Shown here piece after piece: positions 16,271 through 23,661 of a stretch of DNA of 30,910 bases; within the stretch, counting starts at the first letter, position 1, and each line of letters begins with the position of its first letter. The notes beneath the pieces are model-generated. The model worked only from the letters and a program-made list of their open reading frames with translations. It ran no database searches and was not told the DNA's origin. The position numbers and the translations under genes are program-made. Source of the stretch: JBOGUF01 sp050696075 (GTDB lineage: Bacteria > Chloroflexota > Chloroflexia > Thermomicrobiales > UBA6265); contig JBOGUF010000199.1 in assembly GCA_050696075.1 (NCBI GenBank), forward strand, positions 1-30,910, written 5' to 3'.

Positions 16271-16699
16271 CTATTCGTCCGACTTCGCGTTGACCTCGGC
16301 CCGTTCGAACGCCCGCGTGATCGCTGCCAGCAACTGGTCGACGTCGAACGGCTTGAGCACCACCTCGACGTCCATTGTCACCAAGTGCGCGTGCAACTCC
16401 CGTACCGTGTGGACCGCGGCCGTGCAGACGACAATCGGTAGGCCCGTCGTTGCGCGATCCATCTTCAGCATTTGCAGCAGTTGCCACCCGAGCGACTCGC
16501 CGCCGACCAGGAAGTCGAGGATCATCAGGTCCGGCTTGCCCGCCTTGACCCGCTCCAACCGCTCGTTCAGCCCGACGGCGGCAAACCGGTCCAGTGTCAC
16601 CCGGTAGCCTTCGGATTCGAGCAGTTCGCGAAAAAGATCGAGCAACTCCGGCACGTCATTGACGACGTAGAGATGCTTCGGCGCCTTTGGTGTGGTCAT
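16271..16699 (-). CDS. Stand-alone response-regulator receiver protein
   Basis: A 143-residue CheY-like receiver domain without an output domain. The phosphoacceptor is Asp62 in LMILDFLVGG. The acidic pair at the end of the first strand is Asn14-Asp15 rather than two acids. The conserved Thr sits in IVVCTAAV and the Lys in VVLKPFDVDQLL. The ATG at 16699 is chosen because the receiver fold starts within 10 residues of it and GAGG lies upstream; the frame upstream to 16855 looks non-coding. No histidine kinase is nearby, so it probably serves an unlinked kinase or phosphorelay. Confidence 0.88.
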   Translation of the reverse strand: MTTPKAPKHLYVVNDVPELLDLFRELLESEGYRVTLDRFAAVGLNERLERVKAGKPDLMILDFLVGGESLGWQLLQMLKMDRATTGLPIVVCTAAVHTVRELHAHLVTMDVEVVLKPFDVDQLLAAITRAFERAEVNAKSDE

Positions 16700-16899
16700 G
16701 CTATGGGGTTCCTCATTGATAATCAGGAAGTAGGTCAGTCGCGACCGTTGCCGCCACGACCGACCGAGGGCAGAGTATAGGCGGATCGCGTCACCGCGCA
16801 TGGCCTCCCGTGCGGCGCCGTCATCGCCTATGGCATGATTCCTCACAGACCGCACCGCGCGATGCGGTAGCGTTCACGGAGCAATGCAAGGACATTGGC

Positions 16900-17247
16900 A
16901 TGGTCGTTTCACTCGACGCGGGTCCCGAAATCGCGGCGCTTCGACAACGCGTCCGCTTCCGCGACGACGCTGAGGTTACGCGGTTCCTGGGACCGCACCC
17001 GCGGCTTGCCGCGCTGCTGTTCGAAGCAGCCGACCGCGTCGGCCACTTCTTTCCCGCCGACGCCAACCTCGCGCTTGAAGTCTTCGAGGATCCGGACGAT
17101 CCGGATGGGCCGCTTATGCTCTACGCGGTCATCGAGAGCGGTCTTCATCCACGGGAAGCGCGCGAACGCCTCTACCGCTTTCGAGACGCTTGGTGGCGGG
17201 AGGCCTCGAGCGATTTCATCGGCGTCGTGTCGCTGCTCACCGTCTAA
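16900..17247 (+). CDS. Probable antitoxin-like partner of the HEPN protein
   Basis: 115-residue acidic protein with no fold I can name with certainty. The C-terminal half (ALEVFEDPDDPDGPLMLYAV, then GLHPREARERLYRFRDAWW) matches a small-protein pattern that I recall next to HEPN proteins: an acidic strand, then a helix with 'A.ERL.RFD..WW'. It is not a Mnt nucleotidyltransferase, since no GSxxxG motif is present. AGGA stands 7 nt before the ATG at 16900. Its TAA overlaps the ATG of the HEPN gene by one base (TAATG). The open frame upstream to 16810 lacks a ribosome site and is left out. Confidence 0.68.
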   Translation: MVVSLDAGPEIAALRQRVRFRDDAEVTRFLGPHPRLAALLFEAADRVGHFFPADANLALEVFEDPDDPDGPLMLYAVIESGLHPREARERLYRFRDAWWREASSDFIGVVSLLTV

Positions 17248-17645
17248 TGGCAGACAATTTTGACTGGAAGGAGTACCTTCGGCTTGCTCGACAATTGGTG
17301 ACCGATGCTTCAGACGAGGCGGCACTGCGTTCCAATATCAGTCGCGCCTACTACAGCGCGTACCATCGCACAACCATCGTTTGCCGTGAACGGACCCAAC
17401 TCCCTTTGCGTGGTCACCGAATATGGGGCGAACTGGCCACATTCGGGAGAAACAACAACCTGTCAAATATGATGTTGATTGGGGAATTGGGTATCGACCT
17501 CAAACGACACCGCATCATCGCCGACTATCACAATCCGTATAACCGCGACAACCGTGTGCTTCCCCCACTCAAACTTCTGGCCACTGACGCCATCGCCCAA
17601 GCACACGCCATCCTCCGACTCCTCGACCAAATCGCAGCGGCCTAG
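17247..17645 (+). CDS. HEPN-domain protein (candidate RNase toxin)
   Basis: 132-residue all-helical protein. The early segment NISRAYYSAYHRTTIVCRER fits the HEPN 'R.AYYA.YH' helix. The segment RHRIIADYHN supplies an Arg-x5-His arrangement (Arg89, His95), the catalytic RNase motif of many HEPN toxins. Another Tyr/Asn/Arg-rich stretch follows (NPYNRDNRV), then a long terminal helix. The start codon overlaps the stop of the small upstream gene, as in toxin-antitoxin operons. The family is used in toxin-antitoxin, abortive-infection and CRISPR settings; which applies here cannot be read from sequence. It is convergent with rex, 35 nt away. Confidence 0.78.
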   Translation: MADNFDWKEYLRLARQLVTDASDEAALRSNISRAYYSAYHRTTIVCRERTQLPLRGHRIWGELATFGRNNNLSNMMLIGELGIDLKRHRIIADYHNPYNRDNRVLPPLKLLATDAIAQAHAILRLLDQIAAA

Positions 17646-17680
17646 ACGCCATTCCCACGCACGCGGATAGCCGAGGGATT

Positions 17681-18307
17681 TCAATCCTCCAGATAGTACG
17701 TCATCGACTGCATCGCGCTGATCGGGTCGACCTCGCGCACGATGACGCCGGCCGGCAGACGCAGCACGACGGGCGCGTAGTTCAGGATCGCGCGCACGCC
17801 GCCGATCACCATTTGCTCCGCGACGTGCTGCGCCGCCTGGGCGGGCACGGCAATGATCCCCATCCGGATGCCCAATCGGGCGATCTCCCCCGCAATCCGA
17901 TCGTCGGCGACGATCGTCAAGCCGTCGACGCGCTGGCCGACGCGCTCCGGGTTGCGATCGAAGATGGCCGCGATGTGGAAGGTGCTCGGCACGAACCCCT
18001 TGTAATGCACGATAGCGCGGCCGAGGTTGCCGAACCCAGCCAACGCCACCTCCCACGGATGGTCGAGCTTGAGAATCTGCCCGATCGCGTCGGCCAAATA
18101 CCGCGCGTCGTACCCCTTCCCTTGTTTGCCGAACTTGCCGAAGTACGACAGGTCGCGGCGAATCTGGGCGGCGGTGACTCCGATATGGTCGGCCAACTCG
18201 TCTGAGGAGACGGAGTTGATGCCCCGGTCCTGCAACTCCCGCAGCGTGCGGATATAGACCGGTAAGCGCCGAATCACGATGTCGGGAATCGTCTCGGTCA
18301 CCGTCAT
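17681..18307 (-). CDS. rex: Redox-sensing transcriptional repressor Rex
   Basis: Represses fermentation and respiration genes when the NADH/NAD+ ratio is low; NADH binding releases DNA. The winged-helix part contains SSDELADHIGVTAAQIRRDL followed by SYFGKFGKQGKGY, the family hallmark. The Rossmann domain shows GFGNLGRAIVHYKGF (GxGxxG) and later IIAVPAQAAQHVAEQM, ILNYAPVVL and the MTYYLED end. The ATG at 18307 gives a standard 208 residues but has no Shine-Dalgarno. The frame stays open and GC3-biased to an ATG at 18418, which would add 37 low-complexity residues, so the start is uncertain. Confidence 0.94.
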   Translation of the reverse strand: MTVTETIPDIVIRRLPVYIRTLRELQDRGINSVSSDELADHIGVTAAQIRRDLSYFGKFGKQGKGYDARYLADAIGQILKLDHPWEVALAGFGNLGRAIVHYKGFVPSTFHIAAIFDRNPERVGQRVDGLTIVADDRIAGEIARLGIRMGIIAVPAQAAQHVAEQMVIGGVRAILNYAPVVLRLPAGVIVREVDPISAMQSMTYYLED

Positions 18308-18649
18308 CGGCGCGGCGTGCTGGCCGTTGCGCGGCCGGCGCTGGCGGCCCTCGTCGGGCGGTGGATCGACGGACGCGTACTCGACTCCATCCTGCCGCTC
18401 GCCTCGCGCCGTCGCCATCGTCGTTCGTCTCACTACCTGAACCGTAGCCCACCACCCCGCGCCAACGCCATCGACGCCCGACCGCGGGCCCCGCACGCCA
18501 TCGTGCGTTCTTTCACGAAGTATCCGCGACCACCAACACTCCCGTCAAAGCCAAACCAACCCAACCGGGCGCTACAATGCGCCCGAGCCCCGATGTTCGC
18601 GCCGCCGAACATCGAACGTCGAACGTCGAACGACCAAAGCGAGGCGGAG
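18308..18649. other. Divergent rex/oxidoreductase intergenic region
   Basis: Besides the possible rex promoter it holds CGGGCGC/GCGCCCG arms (18566-18585 region) flanking TACAAT, which could be a plus-strand -10 for the oxidoreductase. It also holds a tandem heptamer CGAACGT repeated about three times (18613-18632). The first 110 nt next to rex may be coding as a rex N-terminal extension. Confidence 0.4.
18519..18548 (-). promoter_or_regulatory. Possible rex promoter
   Basis: Minus-strand TTGACG (18548-18543) and GATACT (18524-18519) are 18 nt apart. They would start transcription near 18512, about 200 nt before the core rex start or 90 nt before the ATG at 18418. No full Rex operator (TTGTGA-N6-TCACAA type) was found here, so autoregulation is not evident. 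Confidence 0.35.
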
Positions 18650-19516
18650 ATGCAGATTGGCGTTACCTTCCCCCAACTCGAAATCGGCCCCGACCCCGCG
18701 GTCCTGCGCGAGTACGCGCGGACGGCCGAGGGACTCGGCTACGATTTCCTGACGATCTACGACCACGTCCTCGGCGCCGACACAACCAACCGCCCCGGTT
18801 GGGGCGGCGCCTACGCCGCCGACGACCAGTTCCACGAGCCGTTCGTCCTCTTCGGTTGGCTGGCCGCGGTCGCGCCGAAACTGGCGCTGGCAACCGGCGT
18901 CATAGTCCTGCCGCAGCGGCAAACGGCGCTGGTCGCCAAGCAAGCAGCGGAGATCGACATCCTGAACGGCGGGCGGCTGCGCCTCGGCGTCGGCATCGGC
19001 TGGAACGAGGTCGAATTCGAGGCCCTCAACGAGAACTTCCGCAATCGCGCCCGTCGCTACGAGGAGCAAGTCGACCTCCTCCGTCGGCTCTGGACCGAGC
19101 CAGTGGTGACTTTCGACGGCCGCTATCACCAGGTCAAAGAGGCCGGCCTCAACCCGCTCCCGATCCAGCGGCCGATCCCGATTTGGATGGGTGGTCGCGC
19201 CGAGGCGGCGCTCGAACGGATCGGCCGCCTCGCCGACGGCTGGATGACCCAGACGCCGCTCGACGACAACCTGCGCGGCATGATCGAACGCGTCCGCGGC
19301 TACGCCGGGGCCGCGGGCCGCTCGCCCGACGCGGTCCAGATCGAAGCCCGCGTCTCCCTCAACGCCGCCCCCGAATCGGACTGGCGCGGCATCGTCGAGG
19401 AATGGCGCGCACTCGGCGCCAGCCATCTCGCCGTCAACACCATGCGCGCCGGCCTGGATTCGCCGCGGGCCCATATCGACGCCATCCGGCATTTCTGGGA
19501 AGTGGTCCGGGGATGA
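18650..19516 (+). CDS. LLM-class flavin/F420-dependent oxidoreductase
   Basis: Luciferase-like TIM-barrel oxidoreductase of 288 residues. It begins MQIGVTFPQLEIGPDPAVLR, followed by the YDFLTIYDHVLG segment. Next comes LALATGVIVLPQRQTALVAK with AAEIDILNGGRLRLGVGIGW, the classical signature of F420-type members. The IPIWMGGRAEAALERIGRLADGW segment binds the cofactor. F420 versus FMN use and the substrate cannot be decided from sequence. GAGG lies 5 nt before the ATG at 18650; the longer open frame to 18317 is non-coding. The stop overlaps the first ATG of an AbrB-like remnant (ATGA at 19513-19516). Confidence 0.92.
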   Translation: MQIGVTFPQLEIGPDPAVLREYARTAEGLGYDFLTIYDHVLGADTTNRPGWGGAYAADDQFHEPFVLFGWLAAVAPKLALATGVIVLPQRQTALVAKQAAEIDILNGGRLRLGVGIGWNEVEFEALNENFRNRARRYEEQVDLLRRLWTEPVVTFDGRYHQVKEAGLNPLPIQRPIPIWMGGRAEAALERIGRLADGWMTQTPLDDNLRGMIERVRGYAGAAGRSPDAVQIEARVSLNAAPESDWRGIVEEWRALGASHLAVNTMRAGLDSPRAHIDAIRHFWEVVRG

Positions 19517-19623
19517 CTGAAAGAAAGTCGGGTATGAGAGAGATTCCGGCGATGATGACCAGCGGAGGACGTGTGACGCTGCCGCACGAGGTGTGCGACG
19601 ACCTCCAGGTGGGCGTCGGCTTA
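19513..19623 (+). pseudogene. Truncated AbrB/MazE-type antitoxin
   Basis: Two ATG codons (19513 and 19534) open a frame that reads MREIPAMMTSGGRVTLPHEV and continues CDDLQVGVG. This is the swapped-hairpin AbrB pattern (TSKGQVTIPKEVRDALGV.PG) up to the point where the second half should begin. From about 19621 the frame is antisense to the NTF2-like gene and carries no antitoxin sequence. No toxin follows. It overlaps the LLM stop by 4 nt. I read it as the remaining 5' end of a lost toxin-antitoxin module; expression is doubtful. Confidence 0.55.
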
Positions 19624-20076
19624 AACGCCCTCGTCCCAAAAAACCCGGTGGAACTCGGCGCTGTCAAAAAACCCGACGATGCTGACGATCCGGCCATCGG
19701 CGACACGGAAGACCGCGATCTGCTCGGAGATCAGATCCCGACCCAGCCGGCGCGACGGCTCGCGCACGACGAAGAGGACCGCCGCACGTTCCTCTTGACC
19801 GATAACGTCGGTCACCTCCCATCGCGCGTCGGGATACGAGGAGACGACCGCGCCGAAGTGGTTGACGATCTCCGCGGCCGGTCGCACCGGCGGTTGATGG
19901 GGCAGCGCGCGGAAGGTCGCGTGCGGCGCAAGGGTCGCCTCGAGCCGTTGCGGATCGCGGTCGTCGATGGCCGCGAAGAACTCGCGAGCTAGTCGCTCGA
20001 CCAGTGATGGGGTCGATGGCGCGTAACTCATCGGCTGCACGTCCCAGCGCAGGACCTGATCATCGTTCGTCGGCAT
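19621..20076 (-). CDS. NTF2-like/SnoaL-type protein
   Basis: 151-residue cone-shaped alpha+beta barrel protein. The N-terminal helix LVERLAREFFAAIDDRDPQR is followed by LEATLAPHATFRALP, the stretch AAEIVNHFGAVVSSYPDARW, then EVTDVIGQEERAAVLFVVRE and IAVFRVADGRIVSIVGFFDS, the strand order of SnoaL/NTF2-like proteins. Such proteins are enzymes (isomerases, cyclases) or ligand binders; nothing here fixes the substrate. The ATG at 20076 has a G-rich stretch 9 nt upstream; the ATG at 20031 is an alternative. It is convergent with the oxidoreductase and sits on top of the AbrB remnant's end. Confidence 0.8.
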   Translation of the reverse strand: MPTNDDQVLRWDVQPMSYAPSTPSLVERLAREFFAAIDDRDPQRLEATLAPHATFRALPHQPPVRPAAEIVNHFGAVVSSYPDARWEVTDVIGQEERAAVLFVVREPSRRLGRDLISEQIAVFRVADGRIVSIVGFFDSAEFHRVFWDEGV

Positions 20077-20146
20077 CGGGCGAATTCCCCCCGGCGCCCG
20101 CGCGCCGCCTCCTCCTGACGCGACCGTCCTCCATCTCCGCGACTAA

Positions 20147-20767
20147 CTATCCCTCACGACCGGCCGGCGCCAGCCGCAACAACTCGTCCAAATGAGACCG
20201 CGCGGCGGGCGAAACCCCCTCCCGCGCGCCGACCCGGTCCAGCGCGCGATCGATCCGCGCCAGCACCTCACGATCGTGATCGGCCAAATGCTCCGCCAGC
20301 GTCCGGAGTTGCCAGTCGTGCTCACGCCGGCTCGTGCCGACGCGCGACCACGCCGAATCGGGCAGGCTGCGTAATAGTGAGCACGTACTCTGCCGCAACC
20401 GCCGGAACTCGGCGATGATCTCCAACGCGTTCGCCTGCTGGTCCCATTGTTGCTGCGCCGGCGTCCGCGTGACCTCCGGCAGCTTGTCCAGATCCGGGTT
20501 GTTCCGGTGGGCGATCAGATGCAATTTCGGAAAGACCCGCAGCTCTTCGTCACGCATCTGCAGGAGCAAGTCCTTCACCGAAGGCTCGCCCCGGCTGACG
20601 CTGCGAGCCAACTTGCTCCGATCGTGGACCGGCGTCAGCCAGCGCGAGAGGTGGTTGATCGTGAAGTGAAGCCGAATGATGAGCGCGTTATTGTCGAGGT
20701 CGGCCACGTTGACGTCCGCCCCAGCCGTTCCGCTCCCGCTCCCGCTCAACCTATCCGCTGTCTGCAT
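20147..20767 (-). CDS. DinB-like four-helix protein
   Basis: 206-residue protein of the DinB/YfiT-like superfamily, metal-dependent four-helix bundles often acting as thiol (bacillithiol/mycothiol) transferases. Helix 1 is IIRLHFTINHLSRWLTPVHD. The region DWQLRTLAEHLADHDREVLA near residue 168 supplies the spaced histidines (Leu-Ala-Glu-His...Asp-His) expected of the metal site. The first 27 residues are Ser/Gly-rich and may not be real; M1 at 20767 is used because no better start is visible. A second family member of different sequence follows upstream at 20848-21327 on the same strand. Confidence 0.75.
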   Translation of the reverse strand: MQTADRLSGSGSGTAGADVNVADLDNNALIIRLHFTINHLSRWLTPVHDRSKLARSVSRGEPSVKDLLLQMRDEELRVFPKLHLIAHRNNPDLDKLPEVTRTPAQQQWDQQANALEIIAEFRRLRQSTCSLLRSLPDSAWSRVGTSRREHDWQLRTLAEHLADHDREVLARIDRALDRVGAREGVSPAARSHLDELLRLAPAGREG

Positions 20768-20810
20768 ACCCCATCCTGCTTCCTAACCAACGTCGCCCGC
20801 TCAGTCACCT

Positions 20811-20847
20811 GCCGCCCTCGCCGCCCTTGCCGTCCTTGCCGCCCTCG
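20811..20847. repeat. Four copies of a 9-bp tandem repeat
   Basis: The unit GCCGCCCTC (variants GCCGCCCTT, GCCGTCCTT) is repeated four times head to tail, abutting the stop codon (20848) of the second DinB-like gene. On the minus strand, shifted by one base past that stop, it would encode a Gly-rich tail (EGGKDGKGGEGGR), so it may be slipped coding sequence or a simple spacer repeat. Confidence 0.75.
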
Positions 20848-21327
20848 TCAGGTCAGCGCGTCCAGCGCTTGTTGGAGATGCTCCATGTCATGGTCGCAGA
20901 CGTGGTTCGCCAACCAGTGGAGTGTCACCGCGCCGAAGACGCCGTGCTCACCGCGTCGCTCCCAGGCCACGGCCGGTAGCCTGTTGAGCATCGCGACTAG
21001 TTGCCCGCGCAACTCGCGGAACCCCGCGAACGTCTCGTGAGGATCCTGTCCCCGGTAGTCGCGCTCGATGGCCCACAAGGCATCGTCGTACGCCGGCAGA
21101 TGCGGCGTCTCCTCTTCGACCAAGAGGCGCACCCGCTCCAGGTAGATCTCCTCCCAATCGCGTAGGTGCGGCAAAACCTCGACGACTCCCCAGCCACCGT
21201 CCTTGGCGGGCCGGAGCAAATCGTCCAGATCGTGCCCTCCCAGAACCAACCGCCGAAACTCGTCCGGAAACCCGCCAAGCTCGGTCAGAATCGTCTCCCG
21301 CGTGCGGAGCGTTTTGGTCACCACCAC
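20848..21327 (-). CDS. DinB-like (DinB_2) protein
   Basis: 159-residue DinB superfamily protein. The central part has GWGVVEVLPHLRDWEEIYLE, the usual 'W....VL.HL.D.E..Y..R' metal-site helix, and the end has VTLHWLANHVCDHDMEHLQQ, supplying two further histidines. This is the standard three-His arrangement of the superfamily, so the protein looks intact, unlike many degenerate members. It starts with a run of GTG codons (21327-21319) with GGAG just upstream; the third GTG has the best spacing. A probable function is thiol transfer or hydrolysis; the substrate is unknown. Confidence 0.83.
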   Translation of the reverse strand: MVVTKTLRTRETILTELGGFPDEFRRLVLGGHDLDDLLRPAKDGGWGVVEVLPHLRDWEEIYLERVRLLVEEETPHLPAYDDALWAIERDYRGQDPHETFAGFRELRGQLVAMLNRLPAVAWERRGEHGVFGAVTLHWLANHVCDHDMEHLQQALDALT

Positions 21328-21454
21328 TCCAACAACCTCTCCGGCCGGCGATTCGACCGAATCAGTGCGACCCGCGAGGTTCGGTACTCACCCCCGAACG
21401 TTCGCGCTCCGCCCAAAGGATACAGGAAGTGCCCGCCGGCAAACGCGCACGCCT

Positions 21455-21946
21455 CTACCGCGGGATGACCGGCGCCTCGACAACGACGGGCGGCGATGAT
21501 CCCGCCTCGACCCGCCAGGCTCGCATCTCCGGTTGCCCCGTGCGGAACGAGACGATCAGCATCAGCGCGCCAGGGTAGTACGCCTCGCGCAGATCGGTCG
21601 GCGAGGGAGTAGGAGGGGAGACCGGATGGGAATGGGCGATCGCCCCCAATCGCCAACCCTGCGCCTCCATGTCACGGAACGCGGCAAGCAACTCCACCGG
21701 ATCCATTGTATATCGCGCGGGTGAGGCGTCGAGATTCGTACCGGGGTAAAATGCCATGACCCATTCGGCATCCCCCTCTGGTGACTCCGCGGCGCCGGAC
21801 CGCGTCGCCAGCAGCCCGCACGCCTCGTTCGGCAACCCGGCCCGTAGGTGCGTCATGATCCGCTGATGCATCGCTCCGTCAAGGATCAGCCCTGCCGGCG
21901 GCACATCCTCGACCGCGCGCGGGTTGGGAAGAGAAAGAAACGACAT
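21455..21946 (-). CDS. JAMM/MPN+ metalloprotease-like protein
   Basis: 163-residue Mov34/JAB1 domain protein. The zinc site is complete: Glu41 in NEACGLL, His105 and His107 in AHSHPVSPPTPSPTD, and Asp118, with Ser115 in between. Bacterial members (M67) remove small ubiquitin-like or sulfur-carrier tails or cleave cysteine adducts in thiocarboxylate pathways. Usually a ThiS/MoaD and a MoeB/ThiF gene are adjacent; none is present here, so the partner is unlinked or absent. The ATG at 21946 is used because the domain starts soon after; upstream frame to 22150 is antisense to the peptidase gene. No Shine-Dalgarno is seen. Confidence 0.88.
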   Translation of the reverse strand: MSFLSLPNPRAVEDVPPAGLILDGAMHQRIMTHLRAGLPNEACGLLATRSGAAESPEGDAEWVMAFYPGTNLDASPARYTMDPVELLAAFRDMEAQGWRLGAIAHSHPVSPPTPSPTDLREAYYPGALMLIVSFRTGQPEMRAWRVEAGSSPPVVVEAPVIPR

Positions 21947-22047
21947 ACAGTACAATCCGGGCCGGCTGTTCACGCCGGAAATGCGCCGACCGCCGCCCAC
22001 GACGCCTCGCCAGCTCCGCCGCGGTGTAGGCCCAGAAGGAGTCCGCG

Positions 22048-23661
22048 TTGCCACGCTCGCCCCTGATCTCACGCCTCGTCTTCCTGGTCGTCTTGTGCGC
22101 GACCCTGCTCCTGCCCGCCTTCGCCGCCGCCCAGATCTTGCCGGCCTCACCCGTTGCCGGCCCCAGCGTCGCGGACCCCGCGCTCTACGCCCCGGTCCTC
22201 CCCGCGTATCGCGATGAATATATCACCGAGACCGCCGGCCGCCTCTCCAGCTATCGCGTGAGCGCGACACTCACTCCCGCCGACGGCGAACAGCGCGCTT
22301 CAATCGGGGGATCGCTCGAGATTCAGTATCTGAACGACACCGGCCAGCCGCAGCCCTGCCTCTACCTTCGCTTGTACCCGAACGGCGAGGAATACGCCGA
22401 AGGGGAGATGATCATCGACGCGGTCCGCGTCGATGGCGCCCCGGTCGACCCCGAATTGGCGGTCGACGACACCCTGGCGACGATCCCCCTCGCCGCACCC
22501 GTGGCGCCGGGCGACGCTGTCGACCTCGCCCTGAAATACCGGACCACGCTCCCCACCGACCCTGCCCGCTCCTACGGCATGTTCGCCTACGACCTCGCCA
22601 CCAATACCTACGCGATGGCCCACTGGTTGCCGCTCCTCGCCGGCTACGATCCGATCAGCGAGTGGTACCTCGGTCCGCTCAGTCGCAACGGCGACCCGGT
22701 CTTCACCAATACCGCCCACTTCGACGTCGCCATCACCGCGCCGAGCGACCTAATCCTCGTCACCACCGGCAGCGAGGTCGAGAGCGCCACCGAAAACGGC
22801 CTCACCCACCGCCGCTATGTCTCCGGTCCCTCGCGCGACTTCGTGATGGCCGCCAGCGCCAACTACGTCTCCGCCAGCGAAACGGTCGACGGCACCGTCG
22901 TCACCTCCTGGTACCACCCGGACAGCGAAGCCGGCGGCCTCGCCGTCCTCGATCAGGCCGCCGTCTCGCTCGCGATGTACAACCGGCTTTTCGGACCCTA
23001 CCCCTTTGCCGAAATGGACCTGGTCCAGGTCGATCTCGGCAACGGCGCCGGCGGAGTCGAATTTCCCCAGATCATGTTTATCGGCGGCGCCTTTTACGGT
23101 GAGTCGGCGATCACGCGCGCCATCCCCGCCTTCCTCGAGTTCATCGTCGTCCACGAAGTTGCCCACCAGTGGTGGTACGCCGCGGTTGGCAACAACCAGA
23201 ACGCCGACGCCTTCATCGACGAGGGCCTGACTAACGCGGTCACCGCCTACTACTTCCTCGAACGCTACGGCGAGGAGTCGTACCAGGAACAGGTCGACCT
23301 CAATTTGAAGCTTCCCTACTTCTCCATGCTCTTCAGCCAGGGCGATCAGGTCGTCGACCAACCAACCGACGCCTTCCCCAACTCCAACGCATACGCCACC
23401 ACCATCTACGGCAAAGCCGCCCTCGGCTTCGACGCGCTCCGCCAGAAGATCGGCGACGACGCCTTCTTCGCCGCCCTGCGCGACTACCATGAGGAGCATC
23501 GCTTCACCGTCGCCGTGCCGGACGACCTCAAGACCGCCTTCGAGCGCGCCTCCGGGCAGGACCTCACCGAATTCTGGCGGCACTGGTTCGAGGCAGCCGA
23601 GGGTCGCCAGGACTATACCCGGCGCGACTACGCCGACCTCCTCGTCGAACTGGGTCGATGA
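22048..23661 (+). CDS. Secreted M1-family metallopeptidase
   Basis: 537-residue aminopeptidase-N-like protein. A signal peptide ends near AAA-QI (residue 29). The catalytic zinc motif is HEVAH (369-373), with the third ligand Glu392 exactly 18 residues later in IDEGLTNAVTAYY. The substrate N-terminus-binding motif appears as GGVEFPQ (around 336-341) instead of the canonical GAMEN, as in several secreted M1 homologues. The TTG at 22048 is supported by AAGGAG 6 nt upstream, and a TACAAT (21951-21956) may be its -10. It overlaps the next gene by 4 nt (ATGA). The C-terminal helical domain is shorter than in PepN. It probably acts on exported peptides outside the membrane. Confidence 0.92.
   Translation: MPRSPLISRLVFLVVLCATLLLPAFAAAQILPASPVAGPSVADPALYAPVLPAYRDEYITETAGRLSSYRVSATLTPADGEQRASIGGSLEIQYLNDTGQPQPCLYLRLYPNGEEYAEGEMIIDAVRVDGAPVDPELAVDDTLATIPLAAPVAPGDAVDLALKYRTTLPTDPARSYGMFAYDLATNTYAMAHWLPLLAGYDPISEWYLGPLSRNGDPVFTNTAHFDVAITAPSDLILVTTGSEVESATENGLTHRRYVSGPSRDFVMAASANYVSASETVDGTVVTSWYHPDSEAGGLAVLDQAAVSLAMYNRLFGPYPFAEMDLVQVDLGNGAGGVEFPQIMFIGGAFYGESAITRAIPAFLEFIVVHEVAHQWWYAAVGNNQNADAFIDEGLTNAVTAYYFLERYGEESYQEQVDLNLKLPYFSMLFSQGDQVVDQPTDAFPNSNAYATTIYGKAALGFDALRQKIGDDAFFAALRDYHEEHRFTVAVPDDLKTAFERASGQDLTEFWRHWFEAAEGRQDYTRRDYADLLVELGR

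Noticed and set aside
18308..18649. Rex operator upstream of rex
   Set aside because: Only a half-site-like TTCGTGAA was found; the full inverted pattern with the second half is missing.
18577..19992. 471-codon plus-strand frame across the LLM gene
   Set aside because: Only the short AbrB-like segment (19513-19623) is real; the rest is a shifted-frame reading of the LLM gene or antisense to the NTF2-like gene.
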